NCBI GenBank assembly: GCA_041848045.1
Contig: JBGZHY010000119.1
Span: 1-18,371, forward strand
Direction of reading: 5' to 3'
DNA: 18,371 bases
Source of the DNA: CAKAHY01 sp041848045
GTDB taxonomy: Bacteria; Bacillota; Clostridia; Lachnospirales; Lachnospiraceae
Within the stretch, counting starts at the first letter, position 1, and every line of letters starts with the position of its first letter. Positions 1 through 8,781 of this stretch are shown here, piece after piece. The notes below the pieces were generated by a model, which was given only the letters and a program-made list of their open reading frames with translations, was not told where the DNA came from and did no database searches. The position numbers and the translations under genes were made by a program.

Positions 1-1
1 C

Positions 2-3000
2 AAGGAAATTTATCAAAAAATGCCGGACGCTGCTTTCATCGCCAAATCCTGCATTACCGGCTACGGCGAGCACCTCATCAAAGAGGCGCTGCGTATTGAT
101 TACGGCGAGGTGGAAACGATGGCTCATTACAAAGCCGCCAATCATTTCTATCCCGGCGTTGACTTTATTCTGGACATCGGCGGTCAGGACATGAAATCCA
201 TCTGGATTCAAGACGGTGCCCTTTCCAGCATCCAGCTTAACGAAGCCTGCAGCTCCGGCTGCGGCTCCTTCATCGAAACCTTTGCCAAATCTTTGCAATG
301 TGAGGTGCAGGATTTCGCCAAAGCTGCGCTGCGAGCGGAAAATCCGGTGGATTTGGGCTCCAAGTGCACGGTTTTTATGAATTCCAAAGTAAAGCAGGTG
401 CAAAAAGAGGGGGCAAGCCTTGCGGATATTTCCGCCGGTCTGAGCTATTCCGTAATCAAAAATGCATTGTACAAGGTCATCAAGATGAAACGCCCTCAGG
501 ATCTTGGCGAAAAAATCGTTGTACAGGGCGGCACCTTCTACAATGATTCCGTTTTGCGGGCTTTCGAGATTATCAGCGGTCGGGAGGTGGTGCGTCCGAA
601 TATCGCCGGCCTGATGGGAGCCTACGGCTGTGCCTTGATTGCCAAAGAAAAATACGAGGACGAAACGACGCCTTCCGCCATGATGCAGGCGGAAGAACTG
701 CAAAACTTCAGCGTTTCCAAGGAATTTTCCCGCTGCGGCCTTTGCGAGAACCACTGCGCCCTGACCATCAATGTCTTCAGCAACGGCGCCAAGTTTGTCA
801 GCGGAAACCGCTGTGAAAGGGGCGCTGAATATATCACCAAAACCAAAAGCCCGAAGAAAGAAAAGAGAGAGAATCTGGTGCAGTACAAATACGCACGCCT
901 GTTCAACTTCCCTTCTCTTTCCGAAAGCGAAGCAAAATTCGGTACCATGGGGCTACCCCGTGTACTGAATATGTATGAAAACTATCCTTTGTGGCACACC
1001 ATACTGACCGATTTGGGCTTTCGGGTTCAGCTTTCTCCAAAGTCGGACAAGAATCTGTATGAGTCGGGTATTGATACCATTCCCAGCGACACGGTCTGCT
1101 ACCCTGCCAAAATCAGTCACGGACACATCCAAGCGCTCTTGGACGCCAAGGTAGACGCCATTTTCTACCCTTCCGTCATTTTTGAGCAGATAGAAAACAG
1201 CAAAGCGGCAAACCATTTTAATTGCCCGGTGGTACAATCCTATCCGGAGGTGATTGCCAAAAATATTGATGCGATCCGCAACCGGGAAGTACCTTACTTC
1301 CATCCTTTTGTCAACTTGGCAGATCCGGAGGGCTTAGCCAAAATACTGTATAAAGAATTTTCTTCCTACGGCATAAAACCCGCGCAAGTCCGTAGCGCCG
1401 TGGAGCACGGCTTTGCGGTGCTTGCCGCCCTGAAGCAGGATTTAAAGCATAAGGCGCAGGCTTTGCTGCAGCATATTGCCGAACACGGAGAAAAAGCCAT
1501 TGTTCTTTCCGGACGCCCTTACCACCTTGACCCTGAAATCAATCACGGCATTGCCAATATCATTACCCAGGAGGGCTTTCATGTTTTGACGGAGGATATG
1601 CTTGCCGCCTGCGAAGGCATGGACGGACTGCGGGTGGTGGATCAATGGGTTTATCACGCCCGCCTGTACGCCGCAGCCAAAGCGGTGGTGCAAAATCCGA
1701 ATCTGGAATTGGTTCAGCTAAACAGCTTCGGCTGCGGCCTGGATGCCGTCACCACAGACCAGGTGGAAGAGATCATGCGGGATGCGGGCAAGCTTTATAC
1801 GGTATTGAAAATAGATGAAGGCGGCAACCTGGGCGCCGTTCGTATTCGTCTACGCTCGTTGAAAGCGGCGGTGGCGGAGCGGGCGCAAAAGGCGGGACGG
1901 CATCCTGCCAAAATCATTCCTTTGCATCCGGAGCCTGTACAACAGCCGGTTTTCACCAAGGATATGAAGGCTAAGCATACGCTTTTAATGCCTATCCTTT
2001 CACCTATACACCAAAACGGTTTAATCGGGCAGGCTTTTACGGAAAGCGGCTACAATGTGGTGGTTCTGCCCTCTATGGATAAGTCGGCCATTGATGTGGG
2101 CTTAAAATATGTAAACAATGACGCCTGCTACCCTGCCATTATTTCCATCGGACAGCTGGTGTCCGCTTTGGAAAGCGGACAATACGACCCGAACCGCACC
2201 AGCGTAATGATGACCCAAACGGGAGGCGGCTGCCGTGCCACCAATTACATCCCGCTCCTGCGCAAGGCTCTTAAGGACGCCGGTTTCGCTCAGGTTCCCG
2301 TGATTTCCATTTCCATGGGCAACAAGGGCGTGGAAGATACCCCCGGTTTTCAGCTGAGCTTCCCGTTTATCAAGCGGCTTTTTATTGCCGTCATGTACGG
2401 GGACCTGTTCGAGAGAGTGCTGTACCGCGTCCGCCCTTATGAAGCGGTTCCCGGCTCAGCCAATGCCTTATACGAAAAATGGCTGGCTCTTGCCTCTGAA
2501 AATGTAAAAAGCGGCTCATATTTTGCCTTTAACCGCAACATGAAACGCATTATCCGAGATTTTGACCGTTTGCCTACCCTGCACTTCGGCACAAAACCGA
2601 GAGTCGGCGTAGTGGGAGAAATTCTGGTCAAATACTCCCCTACCGCCAACAACGACATTGTGGGCATTATCGAAAGCGAAGGCGGCGAAGCGGTGGTGCC
2701 GGATCTCATCGGTTTTATGAATTATTCCTTCTTTAACCAAATCTGGAAGGCCGACGAGCTGCACATGAGCAAGAAAGCAAAGAACATCTCCAAACTTGCC
2801 ATCGACATCATTCAGCTTTTGGAGCGTCCGATGAACAAGGCTTTGGAGCAGTCTGAACGCTTCGAGGGTATTGACTCTATTTATGAGATTGCGGATAAGG
2901 CTTCCCAAGTCATATCCATCGGCAACCATACTGGTGAGGGCTGGTTCCTTACCGGCGAAATGATTGCGCTCTTAAATAAAAACATCAATAATATCATCTG

Positions 3001-3181
3001 CCTGCAGCCTTTCGGCTGCCTGCCGAACCATGTGGTGGGAAAGGGGATGATGAAAGAGCTGCGGAGACAATATAAAAATGCCAACATTGCCGCCATCGAC
3101 TATGACCCGGGCAGCTCCGAAGTGAACCAGCTTAATCGCATTCGTCTGATGATGAGCACGGCAAAGAAAGCGCAGATATAA
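2..3181 (+). CDS. 2-hydroxyacyl-CoA dehydratase activase/HgdB-like fusion protein, 5' partial
   Basis: The frame is open to the left edge (codons from base 2, before the first ATG at 20), so the start is missing; full-length relatives are about 1400 residues, so roughly 350-400 are lost. Numbering from the ATG at 20: residues 1-212 are a BcrA/BadF/HgdC-type ATPase half with DIGGQDMK (52-59), NEACSSGCG (C77, C81) and C116. The 39-residue spacing C77-C116 equals that of the two HgdC cysteines that hold a [4Fe-4S] cluster at the dimer interface. A CxxCxxxC cluster (C239, C242, C246) plus C265 follows. Residues about 312-530 match DUF2229 (DTVCYPAK, C360), and the remainder is HgdB-like, with GCGLDAV (C572), NDACYPA (C703), GGGCRATNY (C738) and a late PFGCLPN. 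Members use ATP hydrolysis to drive low-potential electron transfer; the acceptor is unknown here. No dehydratase subunit genes lie in the window. Confidence 0.9.
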   Translation, partial: KEIYQKMPDAAFIAKSCITGYGEHLIKEALRIDYGEVETMAHYKAANHFYPGVDFILDIGGQDMKSIWIQDGALSSIQLNEACSSGCGSFIETFAKSLQCEVQDFAKAALRAENPVDLGSKCTVFMNSKVKQVQKEGASLADISAGLSYSVIKNALYKVIKMKRPQDLGEKIVVQGGTFYNDSVLRAFEIISGREVVRPNIAGLMGAYGCALIAKEKYEDETTPSAMMQAEELQNFSVSKEFSRCGLCENHCALTINVFSNGAKFVSGNRCERGAEYITKTKSPKKEKRENLVQYKYARLFNFPSLSESEAKFGTMGLPRVLNMYENYPLWHTILTDLGFRVQLSPKSDKNLYESGIDTIPSDTVCYPAKISHGHIQALLDAKVDAIFYPSVIFEQIENSKAANHFNCPVVQSYPEVIAKNIDAIRNREVPYFHPFVNLADPEGLAKILYKEFSSYGIKPAQVRSAVEHGFAVLAALKQDLKHKAQALLQHIAEHGEKAIVLSGRPYHLDPEINHGIANIITQEGFHVLTEDMLAACEGMDGLRVVDQWVYHARLYAAAKAVVQNPNLELVQLNSFGCGLDAVTTDQVEEIMRDAGKLYTVLKIDEGGNLGAVRIRLRSLKAAVAERAQKAGRHPAKIIPLHPEPVQQPVFTKDMKAKHTLLMPILSPIHQNGLIGQAFTESGYNVVVLPSMDKSAIDVGLKYVNNDACYPAIISIGQLVSALESGQYDPNRTSVMMTQTGGGCRATNYIPLLRKALKDAGFAQVPVISISMGNKGVEDTPGFQLSFPFIKRLFIAVMYGDLFERVLYRVRPYEAVPGSANALYEKWLALASENVKSGSYFAFNRNMKRIIRDFDRLPTLHFGTKPRVGVVGEILVKYSPTANNDIVGIIESEGGEAVVPDLIGFMNYSFFNQIWKADELHMSKKAKNISKLAIDIIQLLERPMNKALEQSERFEGIDSIYEIADKASQVISIGNHTGEGWFLTGEMIALLNKNINNIICLQPFGCLPNHVVGKGMMKELRRQYKNANIAAIDYDPGSSEVNQLNRIRLMMSTAKKAQI

Positions 3182-3195
3182 AGCTTTTATACGTA

Positions 3196-3230
3196 AAAAA
3201 GGAGTTCGGTCAAAAACCGACTCCTTTTCT
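3196..3230. terminator. Bidirectional rho-independent terminator
   Basis: The stem AGGAGT(T)CGGT / ACCGACTCCT has a single bulged T and an AAAA-type loop. It is followed by TTTTCT on the plus strand and by a run of T on the minus strand (AAAAAA at 3195-3200). It sits in the 58-base gap between two converging genes, the activase and the fucosidase, so it can serve both. Confidence 0.9.
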
Positions 3231-3239
3231 ATGTTCAGA

Positions 3240-4481
3240 CTATAATAAATCCTCAAAAATCGGACTTTCCTCTTCCATATCTATACGAATACAGTAATGG
3301 GACTTATCCTGATACTCCTTCGGAATCTCGATTTCGATATAATGCACCCCTTCACAGGTCAAGCCGCTGGTAAAGGAAAGCTCCTCCTCCTCTCCCAGAA
3401 TACGTGCGGAAAGGAAAGTATTTGCCACATGAATCAACTCTGTCCGAATCTTAGGCTGCAGGATGTGCAGATACAGCCTGTATTTTTTCGTGGTCATCTC
3501 CGCCCACTCCAATTCATAAGGATAAGCCTCCACCGGCTGAGTGCCGAAAATCGCTTCTTCATTTCGATTGACGTAAGTGCCTACCTCCTGCAAAATCCTT
3601 ACGCTTTCCTCCGGCACGGCGCCGCTTGCCATAGGCCCGATATTCAGCAGATAATTACCTCCCCTGCTGGTTACCTTTAGCAGAATGCGGATCAAATCAT
3701 GCGCCGACTTCCAGTTATGGTCGTCTTTATTGTATCCCCATGTATCGTTTAGCGTTGCCGGCAGCTCCCAATCCCCATGGTAAGGCAGCTTCGGGATAAA
3801 ATTATCGCCGGTTGTCATATACTCGCCCAAATCGTTTCCGATGCGTCCGCTGACAATACAATTCGGCTGTATACTCTTTACCGTTTTTACAATTTCCTCA
3901 CTCTGTTCCTTGGTAATTCCCATCGGGGTATCGAACCAAATCAGGGCAATGTCTTCATACTGCTCCAAAATCTCTCGGATCTGCGGCAGGCACTTGCGCT
4001 CCATATAAGCCTGAAAATCCTTGCCCTCATTGTTTTTACGGAAAATAAAACCGTCCTTATCATGCCAATCCTGCGCCTGGGAATAGTATAAGCCCAAGCG
4101 AATACCCTGCTTCTTGCACTCCCTGTGCAAATCCGCCAGAATATCTTTTTTATATGGCGTTGCATCCACGATATTATAAGGACTCACCTTGGAATGATAC
4201 ATGGCAAAGCCCTCATGGTGCTTGGCTGTAAGCACGATATACTTCATCCCCACCGATTTTGCCAATGTCACGATCTTCTCTGCCGAAAATTCCGTAGGAC
4301 AAAATACCTCTGCCAGTTTCTCATATTCCTCCACGGGGATATCCAGGTCATTCATAATCCATTCCGCAATTCTCGTTGTTTTAACTCCTTTATATTCTCC
4401 TGCCAAAACACTGTAAAGCCCCCAGTGTATGAACAAGCCGAATTTAGCCTCCTTAAACCACTGCTGTCCCGTATTTTTCAC
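3240..4481 (-). CDS. Alpha-L-fucosidase, glycoside hydrolase family 29
   Basis: This 413-residue enzyme should release L-fucose from fucosylated oligosaccharides by a retaining mechanism. Visible GH29 landmarks are KFGLFIHWG (13-21), AKHHEGF (86-92), LGLYYS (129-134), ALIWFD with the expected nucleophile D184, the WELPATLNDTWGY segment (238-250, E239 a possible acid/base) and GGNYLLNIGP (274-283). There is no signal peptide, so it acts in the cytoplasm on imported substrate. The start is GTG at 4481: it overlaps the TGA of the upstream regulator in the four bases GTGA and has an AAGGAAG ribosome site just upstream, which indicates translational coupling. It is the last gene of the sugar operon and ends at a strong terminator. 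Family assignment is firm; the exact linkage specificity (alpha-1,2 versus 1,3/1,4) cannot be read from the sequence. Confidence 0.92.
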   Translation of the reverse strand: MKNTGQQWFKEAKFGLFIHWGLYSVLAGEYKGVKTTRIAEWIMNDLDIPVEEYEKLAEVFCPTEFSAEKIVTLAKSVGMKYIVLTAKHHEGFAMYHSKVSPYNIVDATPYKKDILADLHRECKKQGIRLGLYYSQAQDWHDKDGFIFRKNNEGKDFQAYMERKCLPQIREILEQYEDIALIWFDTPMGITKEQSEEIVKTVKSIQPNCIVSGRIGNDLGEYMTTGDNFIPKLPYHGDWELPATLNDTWGYNKDDHNWKSAHDLIRILLKVTSRGGNYLLNIGPMASGAVPEESVRILQEVGTYVNRNEEAIFGTQPVEAYPYELEWAEMTTKKYRLYLHILQPKIRTELIHVANTFLSARILGEEEELSFTSGLTCEGVHYIEIEIPKEYQDKSHYCIRIDMEEESPIFEDLL

Positions 4482-5509
4482 TTTTCTTCCTTTTCCTCTC
4501 TGTATAACTGCTTCTTTACCGATTCACGCTTGACCAAAGTAGGGGTCAACTTGATATTTTGCGGAAAATCGCTTCTATCTCCCGACATTCGCCTTAATAA
4601 AAGAGAACTGATTTTCTCCGTCACATCCCCTATCGGTTTTGCCAAAGCCGATAGCTTCGGTCGTGACAGCAAAGAAAACTCCAAATCATCGCAGACCACA
4701 AGAGATAGCTCCTCCGGCACGGCTATCTGATAGTCGTGCAGATATGCCATCGCCCCCAGGCAGACATGGTAAGTGGCCAGAATCAGGGCACTCGGCCTTT
4801 CTTTCAGCCCCCACAAGGTCTGCATACCGCTGTAGCCTTCCGCAAAGCTGCCGCCGATTTCCGGAAGATATGCCGGCAAGAAATCCAGCTCATAATCCTC
4901 CATCACCCTGGTATAGCCCTTCTTCCGGTCTTTTCTGCGGAAATCTCCCCTTTTTCCCATTCCCAAAAGGGCAATCCGCTTGTGACCCTCTCCAATCAGA
5001 TGCTCTCCCGCCCGGTAAATACCCTGCGTAATATTGGTCGTCACTCTGTCCGTCTTTCCGAAGGCATCCGCCCCGTCCGACTCCACCACGTCTATACCCA
5101 GCTGCTGCATCCTTGCAATATATTTCTCTGCTCCGCTCATAGACTTAATCACAATGCCGTCCACTCTTTTCTCTTCCAGAAAGCGGAAAATATCCTCCAG
5201 ACGCTTAATATCTCCCCTGTGAAAGAAAATCATCATGGCATACTGTTCCTGCCTGAATCGCTCTTCTATTTTCTGTATGATATTCGACTCATAGGGATTG
5301 CCCGGAAAGTCCCACACAATCCCTACCGTATAGCTCTTATCCGTCCTCAAGCCGCGCGCACTGTTATTGCGCACATACTGCAGCTGCTGCATCGCCGCTT
5401 CAATCCGGAGCTGATTTTCCTTCTTAATCGGAACCCCGTTCATATATTTAGAAATGGTGGCTGTGGATAAAGCCGCCACTCTCGAAACGTCTTTGATGGT
5501 CGCTCTCAT
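4478..5509 (-). CDS. LacI-family transcriptional regulator (operon-internal)
   Basis: This 343-residue protein has a LacI-type helix-turn-helix at residues 4-25 (TIKDVSRVAALSTATISKYM), a hinge around ARGLR (51-55) and a periplasmic-binding-protein-like effector domain from about residue 60. A13-L14 in the turn replaces the usual Gly-Val. It starts 49 bases after the second permease gene, behind a GGGAG site, and its stop overlaps the fucosidase start, so it is very probably co-transcribed with the transporter and the enzyme whose substrate it presumably senses. It is a paralogue of the regulator at 8863-9876: both begin MRATIKD and share the LLLRR...DFP...RESVK ending. The recognition-helix residues differ (S15-T16...K21 here, S15-I16...N21 there), so the two may read different operators. 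The effector is unknown; a fucosylated sugar or fucose is an inference from context. Confidence 0.93.
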   Translation of the reverse strand: MRATIKDVSRVAALSTATISKYMNGVPIKKENQLRIEAAMQQLQYVRNNSARGLRTDKSYTVGIVWDFPGNPYESNIIQKIEERFRQEQYAMMIFFHRGDIKRLEDIFRFLEEKRVDGIVIKSMSGAEKYIARMQQLGIDVVESDGADAFGKTDRVTTNITQGIYRAGEHLIGEGHKRIALLGMGKRGDFRRKDRKKGYTRVMEDYELDFLPAYLPEIGGSFAEGYSGMQTLWGLKERPSALILATYHVCLGAMAYLHDYQIAVPEELSLVVCDDLEFSLLSRPKLSALAKPIGDVTEKISSLLLRRMSGDRSDFPQNIKLTPTLVKRESVKKQLYREEKEEK

Positions 5510-5558
5510 GTGTCATCTCCCGTCATTCCTGCTCCAAGGAGAGAAAACAGCAAACCGC

Positions 5559-6380
5559 CTATCCTTTTACCGCTCCGGACAACATTCCGCTTTGTACCTT
5601 CTCATGGAATATGATATACAGAATAATCATTGGCAGAACCGCAACGATAATACAAGCAAAAATCGGCCCCAGCTGTTGCTGTCTTCCTCCCGAAAAAGCA
5701 AGCATCGCTCTTGCTATCGTGTACTTCTTTTCATCCGTCAATAATACCATAGAAAATATCAATTCTCCATATCCATATATAAACGATAAAATCGCCACGG
5801 TGGATATAATCGGCATGGATACCGGCGTCAGAACCCTAAACAAAAGCTGTAAATCGTTGCAACCGTCTATGATGGCCGCCTCATCAATCTCCTTGTCGAT
5901 GCCGTTTAAATACGCGGTGAACAAAAATATCGCCTGCGCCAGATTAAATGCCGCATACACAAGAATCAAAAACCAGAATGTATTTTTTCCGCCTACTCTG
6001 CCCGCCAGGCTGCTGATGGGAATAATGGTACAGTGCACCGGCACCATAACCCCAAGAACAAACATGCCCAAGAGCACTTTCTTCCCCTTAAACTCTTTTC
6101 TAGAAAAAATATATCCCGCCAACAGCGCCAATACAATAACCAGCAGGGTGGAACTGATCGCCAGAAAAATAGAATTTAGCACCGCCATACCGATACCGGC
6201 TCCCCAAAAAGCGGCGGTATAGTTTTCCCACAGCCATTCCTTCGGCAGACTGAACATGCCCAAATTGATGCCCCTGTTATCCTTAACAGAGGAAAGGAAG
6301 GTTACAATCAGCGGGAAGATTGTCATACATGCCCAGAAAATGGCAAAGCCGTAGGCTAAGATTTTTTTGAATGTCCGCAT
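5559..6380 (-). CDS. Sugar ABC transporter permease, CUT1 family (MalG/AraQ type)
   Basis: This 273-residue inner-membrane protein has about six hydrophobic segments and the CUT1 EAA loop at about residues 163-190 (DEAAIIDGC, then LTPVSMP), which docks the ATPase. It forms the second half of a heterodimeric oligosaccharide permease with the product of the gene just upstream. Its ATG shares one base with the upstream TAA (TAATG), and a GGGAGG ribosome site lies in the 3' end of that gene, so the two are translationally coupled. Length is normal for the family. The C-terminus (GMLSGAVKG) is the usual ending of MalG/AraQ-type permeases. No ATPase gene is present in the operon. Confidence 0.93.
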   Translation of the reverse strand: MRTFKKILAYGFAIFWACMTIFPLIVTFLSSVKDNRGINLGMFSLPKEWLWENYTAAFWGAGIGMAVLNSIFLAISSTLLVIVLALLAGYIFSRKEFKGKKVLLGMFVLGVMVPVHCTIIPISSLAGRVGGKNTFWFLILVYAAFNLAQAIFLFTAYLNGIDKEIDEAAIIDGCNDLQLLFRVLTPVSMPIISTVAILSFIYGYGELIFSMVLLTDEKKYTIARAMLAFSGGRQQQLGPIFACIIVAVLPMIILYIIFHEKVQSGMLSGAVKG

Positions 6381-7264
6381 TATAAGGCCTCCCTGTTCTT
6401 AAAAAACTTGGTCAAGCCGATACTGAGAATAATGCCCAAAACCAGAAGGATAACTCCCTCCGCCCCGCTTTTGCCGAAGGCCTTAAAGGTAAAGGCATCA
6501 TTGTACAGCAAGGTTGCCGGTGTTTCCGATGTATGGTTCGGTCCCCCTTTTGTCATTGCCCAAACCAGGTCAAAGGCTTTTAAACAGCCCGTTACGCACA
6601 GAACCGAAAAGACCTGAAAGGACTCCTTGCACAAAGGAATGGAAATATGCAGTACCTTCCGCCATCCTGTACATCCGTCTATTTCCGCCGCCTCATAAAT
6701 GGAACTCGGAATTTGCACCAGACCCGCCGCGAATATCAGCATATTGTATCCTGCGTACATCCATTCATTGACCATGACAATACTCCAGACGTTTAAGCCC
6801 TCCGTAGACAGCCATTCCCTCTTTAGCATATCCAGTCCCAAAGCGCCCAAAATTTGATTCACCGCCCCGTACGTAGGATTGAGAATATATACCCACATCA
6901 GCGCCACGGCTGTGGTAGACAGCATAACCGGCATAAAATAGGCCGTTTTCATCAATTTTGTGCCCTTTAACTTAGAGGTAATCAGCAGTGCCAATGCAAA
7001 AGACAAAGGCATCAGCACTACAAATCCACCCACCATAAACTTACCGGCATTCAGCATCGCTACCCAAAACCGTTTGCTGCTTAGGACATCCTGATAATTC
7101 TGCAGCCCTATAAATACCTTCGGTGCTCCGAATATCCCCTTCCAGCGGTGGAAGGAAAGCCACACGCTGTCGAGTACCGGATACAGCACAAAGCCCGTAA
7201 ACAGCAGCAGGGACGGAAGCAAAAATGCAATAATCACCAAATTTTGTTTATCGCTTTTTTTCAT
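6380..7264 (-). CDS. Sugar ABC transporter permease, CUT1 family (MalF/UgpA type)
   Basis: This 294-residue protein has an N-terminal membrane segment (about 10-30), further membrane segments, and the EAA loop at residues 191-210 (EAAEIDGCTGWRKV, then SIP), the contact site for the ATPase. It pairs with the following permease. It starts 11 bases after the binding-protein stop, behind only a weak AAGAGAG ribosome site, so translation probably relies on reinitiation from the upstream gene. The substrate cannot be read from the permease itself; the downstream intracellular fucosidase suggests a fucose-containing oligosaccharide. Confidence 0.93.
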   Translation of the reverse strand: MKKSDKQNLVIIAFLLPSLLLFTGFVLYPVLDSVWLSFHRWKGIFGAPKVFIGLQNYQDVLSSKRFWVAMLNAGKFMVGGFVVLMPLSFALALLITSKLKGTKLMKTAYFMPVMLSTTAVALMWVYILNPTYGAVNQILGALGLDMLKREWLSTEGLNVWSIVMVNEWMYAGYNMLIFAAGLVQIPSSIYEAAEIDGCTGWRKVLHISIPLCKESFQVFSVLCVTGCLKAFDLVWAMTKGGPNHTSETPATLLYNDAFTFKAFGKSGAEGVILLVLGIILSIGLTKFFKNREAL

Positions 7265-7275
7265 ATACGCTCTCT

Positions 7276-8631
7276 TTATTCTTTAATTTGTATGGAATCC
7301 GTAATCTCTTTTCCGCACTCCTCTGCACTGTTGCCCAAAGCCAGACCCTGCAGTGAGTTTCTGACGGTATCCAGCATATGGGATTCCGGATCACGATTCT
7401 GTATATCCGTGCTCATCGCCGTATAACCTGCCACCAGAGCCTTTACCTCATCCATCAACGGATTTGCCGCATTTCCCTCTGAAGATACCGCTACCGGGAA
7501 CAAAGCAGCCGCTTCTTTATTCAGATTCTCGTAAAACTCTTTGGAAGTGATGTACTTCAAAAATACCACGGAAGCGGCAATCTCTTCTTCGGACTTGCCC
7601 AGCTTGGAAATAAACCACATATCGGAAGCACCGCCCTGCGCCTCATTCTTATAGGCTTCGTTAATGCTTGGGAAAGCCACTACTCCCGTTTTATCATATA
7701 CGTCCGTTCCGAAGATTTCCGATACATACCAGGAACCGTCCCAACGCATTGCGCAACCGCCCTCCGCAAATACGGATTTTTCCGTATTGTAGTCTGTATT
7801 CAGAATATCTTCTCCCAAATAACCCTTTTCTTTTAAGTCAATGATTTTCTGATAGGTTTCCAGCATTTCCGGACTGTCATAAGCAAGCTTTCTTTCGCTT
7901 AAGTCAATCGCTCCCTGCACGCCGAGAGATTTAATCACGATATTATTATGCAGGTGTCCGAATCTCCAAATGTCTTTTTCACCCACCTGGAAAGGCTGAA
8001 TCCCCTTTTCCTTTAACTTGGCGCATACATCCAAAAGCTCATCCCAAGTTTGCGGAGGCGTCAGACCTTCCTGCTCAAAAATTTCTTTGTTGTAGTACAG
8101 GCTTACGGCATATGCCTTAAACGGAACGCCCCAGATACCTTCGTAGCCCTCGTACTTCAAATCGCCGAACATACTCGGATAAAAGCTTTCAAACCATTCC
8201 TTGTCTTCATTGTAATACGGTTCCATATTAACCAGAGCGTCACTTTCTATATAGTCCAGGGTTCTGGAACCGCCATATTCAATAAACACATTCGGTGTAT
8301 CGCCGTTTGCAAAAGAGGTCCTCAGCTTATCCAAATAATCGGACTCCGTAGGAATATTATCCATCTCCACTCTGATGCCATTGTCCAGCTTATTGAACTC
8401 TTCTACCATCCTGCGATAGAAAATCTCATCCGGCACCTCCGAACCGAAGCGTGAAGCCACCCTCAGCACAATCTCTTCTCCGCCGGCCGCCTCCGAGCTT
8501 CCCTGCTCCTGCTGTGCCGCCGCCCCCGCCTCCGCCTGCTGCGCAGAGCTGCCCGTCGTCGCCGTACCCGTACAAGCCGTCAATGCCAACGCCGCCAATC
8601 CCAGTATCGCACCTGCCAATTTCTTTTTCAT
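7276..8631 (-). CDS. Sugar ABC transporter substrate-binding lipoprotein (SBP family 1)
   Basis: The chosen ATG at 8631 gives 451 residues beginning with a lipoprotein signal, KKK then a hydrophobic stretch and the lipobox LTAC with the acylated C20. A longer frame to 8709 would bury this signal, runs through the -10 box, and lacks a ribosome site, whereas AAAGGAG at 8639-8645 is seven bases ahead of 8631. After C20 comes an Ala/Gln/Glu/Ser-rich tether (to about residue 50), then an extracellular solute-binding fold of the CUT1 oligosaccharide class (NVFIEYGGSRTLDYIES, PFKAYAVSLYYNKEIFEQEG, GCAMRWDGSWY segments). It captures sugar outside the membrane and delivers it to the two permeases encoded next. 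It is the first gene of the operon, as is usual for the most abundant component. Confidence 0.95.
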   Translation of the reverse strand: MKKKLAGAILGLAALALTACTGTATTGSSAQQAEAGAAAQQEQGSSEAAGGEEIVLRVASRFGSEVPDEIFYRRMVEEFNKLDNGIRVEMDNIPTESDYLDKLRTSFANGDTPNVFIEYGGSRTLDYIESDALVNMEPYYNEDKEWFESFYPSMFGDLKYEGYEGIWGVPFKAYAVSLYYNKEIFEQEGLTPPQTWDELLDVCAKLKEKGIQPFQVGEKDIWRFGHLHNNIVIKSLGVQGAIDLSERKLAYDSPEMLETYQKIIDLKEKGYLGEDILNTDYNTEKSVFAEGGCAMRWDGSWYVSEIFGTDVYDKTGVVAFPSINEAYKNEAQGGASDMWFISKLGKSEEEIAASVVFLKYITSKEFYENLNKEAAALFPVAVSSEGNAANPLMDEVKALVAGYTAMSTDIQNRDPESHMLDTVRNSLQGLALGNSAEECGKEITDSIQIKE

Positions 8632-8653
8632 AAAATAACTCCTTTCCATAACA

Positions 8654-8667
8654 TTGAAACGTTTTAC
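8654..8667. promoter_or_regulatory. LacI-type operator O1
   Basis: TTGAAACGTTTTAC contains the palindrome AAACGTTT with the central CG typical of LacI/GalR-family operators. It lies about 8-21 bases downstream of the predicted transcription start of the binding-protein gene, where a bound repressor would block elongation or open-complex formation. The first 11 bases recur exactly at 8782. Which of the two nearby LacI proteins binds is not shown by the sequence. Confidence 0.7.
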
Positions 8668-8680
8668 TTTTATAGTTTTA

Positions 8681-8709
8681 TGTATAGAGTATTTCAATGC
8701 TGTTGTCAA
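8681..8709 (-). promoter_or_regulatory. Sigma-A promoter of the sugar transport operon
   Basis: On the minus strand TTGACA (8709-8704) is a perfect -35 box, followed by a 17-base spacer and TATACA (8686-8681) as the -10 box. Transcription should start near 8674, giving a leader of about 43 bases with the operator O1 inside it. The promoter is placed after the terminator of the upstream regulator gene, so the operon is an independent unit. Confidence 0.85.
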
Positions 8710-8781
8710 TAATAAGCAAGGGTTTTCTACATAATAATCAATTTTAAAAGGTATTTTTTAGTTATTTTTACCCTTTAAAAC

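Noticed and set aside
4125..5470. Plus-strand open frames opposite the fucosidase and LacI genes
   Set aside because: They are antisense to strongly conserved coding sequence, show no family motifs, and have no convincing ribosome sites.
5482..5490. GAAACGT core resembling half of the LacI operator
   Set aside because: It falls inside the helix-turn-helix coding part of the LacI gene, lacks the second half of the palindrome, and is explained by coding constraints.
7276..8709. Longer N-terminus for the sugar-binding lipoprotein
   Set aside because: The extra 26 codons cover the -10 box and operator, have no ribosome site, and would place the lipoprotein signal inside the protein.
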